11,566 nt of DNA. Source: DATKYV01 sp035528275 (GTDB lineage: Bacteria > Acidobacteriota > Terriglobia > UBA7540). Each line of letters begins with the position of its first letter. The stretch's first letter is position 1. The notes under the pieces were generated by a model that made no database searches, was not told where the DNA came from, and worked only from the letters and a program-made list of their open reading frames with translations. The position numbers and the translations under genes were made by a program. The stretch is taken from the NCBI GenBank assembly GCA_035528275.1, contig DATKYV010000328.1, positions 1-11,566 on the forward strand, written 5' to 3'. This document shows positions 6,732 to 11,566 of this stretch, piece after piece.

Positions 6732-6844
6732 CGGCCGCATTCCTTGACCGGGGCGGGTGCATCCGACGGAAGCAGGAAGGTGTAATACTTGGCGTCAGCA
6801 AGTTGGAACGGCACTAGCAGCACCGGCAGGGGGAGGAGGGGCGC

Positions 6845-6873
6845 TTGACCCTTGCCTTGCCGACAGATAGAAT
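6845..6873 (+). promoter_or_regulatory. Internal sigma-70 promoter for acpP
   Basis: TTGACC at 6845-6850 and TAGAAT at 6868-6873 are each one base from consensus, with an optimal 17 bp spacer. Transcription would start near 6880, giving a leader of about 27 bases that contains the AGGAGG ribosome site. A separate acpP promoter is common and fits the high demand for ACP. Confidence 0.72.
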
Positions 6874-6892
6874 GGCCGCCCCACCTAATCGC

Positions 6893-6898
6893 AGGAGG
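6893..6898 (+). promoter_or_regulatory. acpP ribosome binding site that decides the start
   Basis: AGGAGG lies eight bases before ATG 6907. The in-frame TTG at 6904 is only five bases away and adds a residue before the family-typical N-terminus, so ATG 6907 is chosen. Confidence 0.8.
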
Positions 6899-6906
6899 AT
6901 GGATTG

Positions 6907-7155
6907 ATGGCTTCGCTGGATGAGAAGGTCAAGCAGATCATCGTGGAACAACTGGGTGTGGACGAGGCGGAAGTAACCCCCACCGCGCACTTCATCGACG
7001 ACCTTGGCGCCGATTCGCTGGATATCGTGGAACTCGTGATGGCCTTCGAAGAGGCATTCGAGATCGAGATCCCTGACGAGGACGCGGAAAAAATCGCCAC
7101 GGTGAAGAATGCCGTCGACTACATTCAGTCCCACGTCAAGTCTTCAAAGAACTGA
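6907..7155 (+). CDS. acpP: Acyl carrier protein
   Basis: An 82-residue acidic protein of standard ACP length. It holds the phosphopantetheine attachment serine S37 in GADSLDIVE, followed by the recognition helix ELVMAFEEAFEIEIPDEDAE. After modification by holo-ACP synthase it carries the growing acyl chain between FabD, FabH, FabF, FabG and the dehydratase and enoyl reductase, and delivers it to PlsX. It is flanked by fabG and fabF in the canonical order. It has its own promoter and a strong ribosome site, and the fabF start follows 36 bases after the stop. Confidence 0.98.
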   Translation: MASLDEKVKQIIVEQLGVDEAEVTPTAHFIDDLGADSLDIVELVMAFEEAFEIEIPDEDAEKIATVKNAVDYIQSHVKSSKN

Positions 7156-7191
7156 ACGTCCCGGGACAGGCCCCCACTGGAGGAATATCGC

Positions 7192-8433
7192 TTGACACGC
7201 AGAGTCGCCGTGACCGGCGTGGGCTTGGTAAGCGCCGTCGGCGTCGGCACGGAAGAAACCTGGAAGAACATCCTGGCCGGCAAAAGCGGCGTGGCTCCCA
7301 TCACCCACTTTGATACCACGGGCTTCTCCGCCACCATCGCGGCGGAAGTCAAGGGCTTCGACCCTCTTCAGTACGTGGAGAAGAAGGAACTGAAGAAGAT
7401 GGGTCTGTTCATCCAGTTCGCCCTGCCGGCGGCGCAGTTTGCCATGGAGCATTCGGGCCTGAAGATTACGCCGGAGTTGGCCGAGCGCGTGGGCGTTTAC
7501 ATCGGCTCGGGCATCGGAGGCTTCGATGTCATCGAGCGCGAGCACACGGCCCTCCTGCAGGGCGGCCCGCGCCGGATTTCTCCTTTCTTCATTCCGGCGT
7601 CGATTGTGAACCTGGCCTCGGGCTTCGTCTCCATCCGCTGGGGGGCGAAGGGGCCGAATTCGGCCACCTGCACGGCGTGCTCGTCGAGCGCCCACGCGGT
7701 GGGCGACTCCTACAAGATCATTTCCCGATGCGACGCCGACGTGATGATCTGCGGCGGCGCGGAAGCGGCCATCACGCCCATGGGGGTGGGCGGCTTCGCG
7801 GCCATGCGCGCCCTTTCCACGCGCAACGACGAGCCGGAGCGGGCCAGCCGCCCCTTCGATCGCGAGCGCGACGGCTTTGTCATCGGCGAGGGCGCGGGCA
7901 TCATCATCCTCGAAGAAATGGGCTTCGCGCAGAAGCGCGGCGCAAACATCCTGGCGGAAGTGGTGGGCTACGGCATGTCGGGCGACGCTTTTCATATTAC
8001 CCAGCCCGATGAAAACGCCGACGGCGCGACGCGCGTCATGAAGCAGACCCTGGCCGACGCCAAGGTCCTTCCCGAGCAGGTGGACTACATCAACGCCCAC
8101 GGGACCTCCACGCCCTACAACGACAAGCTGGAGACCCTGGCGATCAAGAGGGTCTTCGGAGACCACGCGCGGAAGCTGGCGGTGAGCTCCACCAAGTCGA
8201 TGACCGGCCACCTGCTGGGAGGCGCCGGGGGCCTGGAGGCGGGCCTGACGACTCTCGCCATCCGCGACCAGATATTGCCGCCGACGACGAATTACGAAAA
8301 TCCGGACCCGGATTGCGACCTGGACTACGTCCCCAACCAGGCCCGGAAGGCTAAAGTCGATTACGCGCTCTCGAACTCGTTCGGTTTCGGGGGCACCAAC
8401 GCGGCCTTGCTTCTCAAGCGTTATACGGGATAG
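7192..8433 (+). CDS. fabF: 3-oxoacyl-ACP synthase II (FabF)
   Basis: A 413-residue elongating condensing enzyme that joins acyl-ACP and malonyl-ACP with loss of CO2. It is the normal length and carries the Cys-His-His set: C163 in TACSSSAHA, H303 in NAHGTSTPYND and H340 in KSMTGHLLGGAGG, with K335 also conserved. The N-terminus RRVAVTGVGLVSAVG and the C-terminus SNSFGFGGTNAALLLKRY are those of FabF. The TTG start is supported by GGAGGAA six bases upstream. It is the last gene of the canonical fab block. The next 132 bases (8434-8565) contain only a weak GGGCC/GGCCC stem and no convincing terminator. Confidence 0.96.
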   Translation: MTRRVAVTGVGLVSAVGVGTEETWKNILAGKSGVAPITHFDTTGFSATIAAEVKGFDPLQYVEKKELKKMGLFIQFALPAAQFAMEHSGLKITPELAERVGVYIGSGIGGFDVIEREHTALLQGGPRRISPFFIPASIVNLASGFVSIRWGAKGPNSATCTACSSSAHAVGDSYKIISRCDADVMICGGAEAAITPMGVGGFAAMRALSTRNDEPERASRPFDRERDGFVIGEGAGIIILEEMGFAQKRGANILAEVVGYGMSGDAFHITQPDENADGATRVMKQTLADAKVLPEQVDYINAHGTSTPYNDKLETLAIKRVFGDHARKLAVSSTKSMTGHLLGGAGGLEAGLTTLAIRDQILPPTTNYENPDPDCDLDYVPNQARKAKVDYALSNSFGFGGTNAALLLKRYTG

Positions 8434-8565
8434 CGGTCTCAAAGCGCACGACCGCGGACGGGCCAGCCGGGTATTCAACGGCCCGCAATCCCCGGCGCGT
8501 TTCGGCCTTCGACCCTGCGCCTTAAGTTTGTGGACGAATTGCTTCACGAGGGTGGTTGAGCGGCT

Positions 8566-9345
8566 GTGAAGATTATCGTTTGCCTCAAGCAGGTTCCGTC
8601 GCGTGATGCCGTCCTCCGCTTGAACGCCGCCCGGACGTGGGTGGAGCTCGCGGACATCAGCTTTGAGGTGAATGAGCCGGATATTTACGCGCTGGAAGAG
8701 GGCTTGCGCCTCAAGGAAAAACACGGCGGCGAAGTGGTGATCTGCTGCCTGGGTCCCGCCCGCGCCCAGCAGGCCATCAAGGAGGCGCTGGCCAAAGGCG
8801 CCGACCGCGCCCTGCATCTGGACGCCCCGGAATTCGAGGAGCTGGACCCCCACGGCGTGGCGCGCGCCATGTCCCGGGCCATCGCCATAGAGAATCCCGA
8901 TCTGGTCTTGACCGGCCTGCAGTCGGACGATTCCGGGTCCGCCCAGACCGGCGTCCTGCTGGCTGAGATGCTCGGGCTGCCCCATTCCACGATCATCATG
9001 GAAATCCAGGTCGAGGGATCGGCGCTCAAGGTGAAGCGGGAGCTCGAAGGCGGTTGGTTCCAGTGGATGGAGATGGCCCTGCCCGCCCTGCTCACCATCC
9101 AGTCCGGCATCAGCAAGCCGCGGTACGCTACGCTCAAGGGCATCATGGCCGCCAAGAGCAAACCGATTCAGAAACTCGCCCCGGCGGATCTGGGCCTGAC
9201 CCCGGACGACCTGGCGCCGCGGCAGAAGATTTCGAAAGTCTATGTTCCGGTCAAGAAAGCCCAGACGGAGTTTTTGCAGGGAACCGCGAAGGAAATCGCA
9301 GCCCGCCTGGCCGATAAACTCAAGAACGAGGCGAGGGTGCTCTAG
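8566..9345 (+). CDS. etfB: Electron transfer flavoprotein beta subunit
   Basis: A 259-residue ETF beta (FixA family) subunit. With ETF alpha it forms the FAD-containing heterodimer that carries electrons from acyl-CoA dehydrogenases and related flavoproteins to the quinone pool. The sequence opens with KIIVCLKQVPSRDAVLRL. It has a nucleotide-binding core around LTGLQSDDSGSAQTG (about residues 125-139), an ELEGG turn at about 160-164, and the C-terminal SKPRYATLKGIMAAKSKPI typical of the family. The start is GTG with only a weak ribosome site. It lies 132 bases after fabF and 18 bases before the ABM gene. Whether this is a classical or a bifurcating ETF cannot be decided safely by eye. Confidence 0.93.
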   Translation: MKIIVCLKQVPSRDAVLRLNAARTWVELADISFEVNEPDIYALEEGLRLKEKHGGEVVICCLGPARAQQAIKEALAKGADRALHLDAPEFEELDPHGVARAMSRAIAIENPDLVLTGLQSDDSGSAQTGVLLAEMLGLPHSTIIMEIQVEGSALKVKRELEGGWFQWMEMALPALLTIQSGISKPRYATLKGIMAAKSKPIQKLAPADLGLTPDDLAPRQKISKVYVPVKKAQTEFLQGTAKEIAARLADKLKNEARVL

Positions 9346-9363
9346 CTTCAGAAAGGAGCCGTC

Positions 9364-9792
9364 ATGTTCGTTCACGTGTGGAGAATGCGGGCCCGAAAGA
9401 AACGAGTGGAGCAATACGAGAAGTTCGGCCGTCAGGTGACGCTGCCGGCATTGAAGAAGATCGACGGATGCCTGGACGCCTACTTCTTCAGGGTCTACGA
9501 ATCGCGAAAGCCCGAGTACCTCTGGGTGGTCCACTGGAAGGACAACAAATCCCTGGAGGCGGCGCGCCACAATCCCCTTTGGCGGGAGCAGATCAAGAAG
9601 TTCGAAGAGGGGGAGTTCTATAAGACGATCCCCTTGGAGTTGGTCTGCGAGTCCCTGGGCTCTTTCGACTCGCCGGGCGGCGAGAAAAGCAAGAAGGCCG
9701 AAAAAGGCGAAAAATCCGAGAAAGCCGAAAAAGCCGAGAAAGGCGAGTCCGCCCCCAAGGGTTTTGTGGATTCGACTCCGGAAGGCGAATGA
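9364..9792 (+). CDS. ABM-type dimeric alpha/beta-barrel protein with a Lys/Glu/Ala-rich tail
   Basis: A 142-residue protein. Residues 1-97 have the pattern of an antibiotic-biosynthesis-monooxygenase (ABM) or dimeric alpha/beta-barrel domain: FVHVWRMRARKKRVEQYEKF, a middle strand ending in YFFRVYESRKPEYLWVVHW, and a helix SLEAARHNPLWREQIKKF. Residues 108-130 are a low-complexity run of KxEKxEK units, probably disordered or helical. The family includes quinol and heme oxygenases and many proteins without a known substrate. Catalytic residues are not conserved enough to assign one. An AGGAG upstream of the ATG marks a good start. It sits between etfB and etfA, 18 bases after etfB, so it is probably co-translated with ETF. 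The function is not established. Confidence 0.7.
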   Translation: MFVHVWRMRARKKRVEQYEKFGRQVTLPALKKIDGCLDAYFFRVYESRKPEYLWVVHWKDNKSLEAARHNPLWREQIKKFEEGEFYKTIPLELVCESLGSFDSPGGEKSKKAEKGEKSEKAEKAEKGESAPKGFVDSTPEGE

Positions 9793-9869
9793 ATTCGATG
9801 ATGAATGATGAAGGGCGTCGCCTTCAGCACGCCGGCGCCTTGGAGGAGTGAATTCATCATTCAGAATTC
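9791..9869. repeat. Interrupted inverted repeat between the ABM gene and etfA
   Basis: The left arm is GAATTC at 9791-9796 and TGAATGATGAA at 9802-9812, with a five-base bulge between them. It pairs perfectly with TTCATCATTCAGAATTC at 9853-9869, giving a 17 bp arm around a 40-base loop. The arm starts inside the TGA stop of the ABM gene. It is AT-rich in a GC-rich region. It could be a miniature mobile element or an mRNA stem that separates etfA from the upstream genes. Confidence 0.75.
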
Positions 9870-9888
9870 ATAGTTCGTAATCTCTGAC

Positions 9889-10881
9889 ATGCCTGACGAG
9901 ATCCTGGTTTTCGCGGAACACCAAGAAGGCAAGCTGGTCCGCCCCACCTGGGAGGCGCTGGCGGCAGGCCAGGCGCTGGCCGAGGATGTGGGTGCGTCGG
10001 TTGCGGCGGTCATCCTCGGAAGCAACTCGTCGGGCCTCGCTTCGGAATTGGCGGCGGCTGAGGTCAGCGAGGTTCTGAGCGTCGAGTCGGCGCTCCTCGA
10101 CGCTTATACCGCTGACGGATACACGCTCGCCCTGCGCGCGGTCATCGAGAAACGCCAGCCGCGTTTCCTCCTCTTCAGCCACACCTATCAGGTCCGCGAT
10201 TTTGCGCCCAAGCTTGCGGCGGCGCTGGACCGCGCCCTGGTGAGCGACTGCCTCGGCTACCGGAAAGAGGACGGCCGATTGATTTTCGTTCGCCAGGTTT
10301 TCCAGGGAAAGTACTGCGCCGACGTGGAGTTCTGCGGCGAGCCGCCTTACCTCGTATCGTTCCAAGCCTCGGCGTTTCGGGAGGATTCATTCCGCCGCGG
10401 GACGGCGCCCGCCAAGGTGACGTCCCTCACCGCCGCGCTGTCGCCGGAGGCCATCCGTGCCAAGCCCGGCGAGCGTTTTCGAGAGGCGAAGCAAGCAGTG
10501 GACCTGACCCAGGCGGAAATCATTGTCGCCGTGGGCCGAGGCATCAAGGCGCCGGAAAACCTGGAATTGGTGAACAGACTGGCGGAGGCACTGGGTGCGG
10601 AAGTCGGCGCGTCACGACCCATTTGCGACAGCGGGTGGCTTCCCATGGACCGGCAGATTGGCAGCTCCGGGCAGACGGTCGCGCCCAAGCTTTATATTGG
10701 GTTGGGAATCTCCGGCGCGATTCAGCACCAGGTGGGGATGAAAGGCGCGCGCACCATCGTCGCCGTCAATAAGGACAAGGAAGCGCCGATCTTTGAAGTT
10801 TCAACCTACGGGATTGTCGGCGACCTCTTTGAAGTGGTTCCGCCGCTGATTGAAGAGATCAAAAAGCTCAAGGGGGGCTAG
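9889..10881 (+). CDS. etfA: Electron transfer flavoprotein alpha subunit
   Basis: A 330-residue ETF alpha (FixB family) subunit of the usual length. The N-terminal domain (residues 1-190) carries the partner-facing fold. The C-terminal FAD-binding domain shows GRGIKAPENLELV (216-228), ASRPICDSGWLP (241-252), RQIGSSGQTVAPKLYIG (255-271), GISGAIQHQVGM (273-284) and VNKDKEAPIF (293-302), all typical FAD contacts. It pairs with the EtfB encoded at 8566-9345. No Shine-Dalgarno precedes the ATG (TAATCTCTGAC), and a 79-base inverted repeat separates it from the ABM gene, so its translation may be uncoupled or it may have its own start. The TAG stop lies within the GCTAGC that begins the downstream inverted repeat. 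Confidence 0.93.
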   Translation: MPDEILVFAEHQEGKLVRPTWEALAAGQALAEDVGASVAAVILGSNSSGLASELAAAEVSEVLSVESALLDAYTADGYTLALRAVIEKRQPRFLLFSHTYQVRDFAPKLAAALDRALVSDCLGYRKEDGRLIFVRQVFQGKYCADVEFCGEPPYLVSFQASAFREDSFRRGTAPAKVTSLTAALSPEAIRAKPGERFREAKQAVDLTQAEIIVAVGRGIKAPENLELVNRLAEALGAEVGASRPICDSGWLPMDRQIGSSGQTVAPKLYIGLGISGAIQHQVGMKGARTIVAVNKDKEAPIFEVSTYGIVGDLFEVVPPLIEEIKKLKGG

Positions 10882-11029
10882 CGGGGTGTTGAAAATGAGG
10901 TTTTTGTCATGCTGAGCGCAGCGAAGCATCTCAGTCGTGTGATGAAAACGCAGCAATTAGATCCTTCGTCCGTCAGCTGACGGACTCAGGATGACATCCT
11001 CTCAGGCCCTCTTTCAGCGCCCTGCTAGC
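10877..11029. repeat. 153-base interrupted palindrome between convergent genes, possible bidirectional terminator
   Basis: Each end is GCTAGC. The outer arms 10877-10894 and 11012-11029 match at 15 of 18 positions when one is inverted. The inner arms TGTCATGCTGAG (10905-10916) and CTCAGGATGACA (10985-10996) match at 11 of 12. The left inner arm continues into the GCGAAGCATCT type of sequence that I recall as a common dispersed bacterial repeat. GCTAGC contains TAG on both strands and supplies the stop of etfA and of the converging secreted-protein gene. Confidence 0.75.
10969..10984. repeat. Palindrome TCCGTCAGCTGACGGA, copy 3, nested in the larger inverted repeat
   Basis: Identical to the copy at 6716-6731, and extended to an 18 bp palindrome by the flanking G and C. 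It interrupts the right inner arm of the 10877-11029 repeat at the point where the left arm has only CGCAG. Confidence 0.8.
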
Positions 11030-11566
11030 GCCCGCCGGACCCTTTTCCCCGCGGCGCGCTCTCGGGAGTGCGGGTCTCTGCCTTCGGTACCCACTCGAAT
11101 TTCGCCCACACCTTCTCGATGATTCGGCACCGTTCGCAATCAAATCTCCGCAAGGCCTCGGCGCGCCCGGTGATCCGGTCCGCCGTCATGGAATCGATTT
11201 CGATCCTTGTTACCAGGTTGCACCAGTTCTGCACGCGCCTGTTACCCTCCATCGTGTCACAGGGGAGGTAGCTGCGGGAGATTCCTACCCATCGGGTCCC
11301 TACGCGGCGGCATTCGCTGCGGATGAAGGCGCCGCCCTGGACAAGCGGCGGGGGAACGTTGACCCACTCAGCGTAAAGCGTCTGGCCGTCCACTCGCACG
11401 CTGTATTCCTTGCCCGTGGTCAAGGATCTCCAGACCTGTGCGGGCGGCCGGGTGACCTGTGGCGGCCGCGTTTTGTCGGGCGGTTTCACCTGTTGGGCCA
11501 TGAGTGGAAACACAGCGAACTGAAGAATGAAAACCGCCCCCAAGACGGTGAAGTTCGAAGCCTTGC
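11025..11566 (-). CDS. Secreted cysteine-containing hypothetical protein, 5' end beyond the window
   Basis: The minus-strand frame is open to the right edge, so the true start probably lies outside. A TTG at 11543 is the only in-window alternative near the start, and it would cut into the hydrophobic segment. The visible N-terminus KASNFTVLGAVFILQFAVFP, then LMAQQ, looks like the end of a signal peptide n-region, an h-region and a cleavage site near MAQQ. A Pro-rich spacer (VKPPDKTRPPQVTRPPAQV) follows, and then a domain of about 120 residues with cysteines in SECRR, LPCDT, NWCNL and a CERC pair. These may form disulfides after export. The C-terminus is basic and Gly-rich. I do not recognise a family. 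It converges on etfA, sharing the terminator-like repeat. Confidence 0.6.
   Translation of the reverse strand, partial: KASNFTVLGAVFILQFAVFPLMAQQVKPPDKTRPPQVTRPPAQVWRSLTTGKEYSVRVDGQTLYAEWVNVPPPLVQGGAFIRSECRRVGTRWVGISRSYLPCDTMEGNRRVQNWCNLVTRIEIDSMTADRITGRAEALRRFDCERCRIIEKVWAKFEWVPKAETRTPESAPRGKGSGGR

Noticed and set aside
7144..9570. 808-codon open frame on the minus strand opposite fabF and etfB
   Set aside because: Same reason: it covers genes with intact catalytic motifs on the plus strand and has the low-complexity composition of a shadow frame.

Overview
This GC-rich window looks like chromosome from a soil-type Acidobacteriota or a close relative. That placement rests on gene order, on the style of the PilZ protein and on the intergenic repeats, which resemble ones I recall from that phylum. 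It is an inference, not a measured assignment. I found no tRNA, rRNA, CRISPR array or phage gene.

Left flank (1-1822): A REP-associated tyrosine transposase (RAYT, an HUH nuclease) runs off the left edge on the minus strand. Its start codon directly abuts a pair of GTAG-headed palindromes, the type of repeat RAYTs recognise. A second GTAG-headed pair sits inside a decayed DNA-methyltransferase or type IIG restriction enzyme tail. Next, also on the minus strand, is a protein with two PilZ domains separated by a four-cysteine knuckle.

Core (1845-8433): A perfect consensus sigma-70 promoter starts the canonical plus-strand fatty-acid cluster yceD-rpmF-plsX-fabH-fabD-fabG-acpP-fabF. The order is the same as in E. 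coli. The cluster makes acyl-phosphate (PlsX), primes and extends fatty acids on ACP (FabD, FabH, FabF, FabG, AcpP) and carries ribosomal protein L32. acpP has its own well-formed promoter inside the cluster, which fits the large amount of ACP that cells need.

Right part (8566-10881): The two subunits of electron transfer flavoprotein (etfB and etfA) flank a small ABM-fold protein with a Lys/Glu/Ala-rich tail. The ETF would take electrons from acyl-CoA dehydrogenases or similar flavoproteins. The role of the inserted ABM protein is unknown.

Right edge (10877-11566): A roughly 150 bp interrupted palindrome lies between etfA and a converging gene for a secreted cysteine-containing protein, which is cut by the right edge. 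The palindrome supplies the TAG stop codons of both genes.

The genes are mostly textbook. The unusual content is in the spacers: at least four kinds of palindromic repeat are packed against start and stop codons, and one small palindrome appears to be nested in the arm of another repeat.
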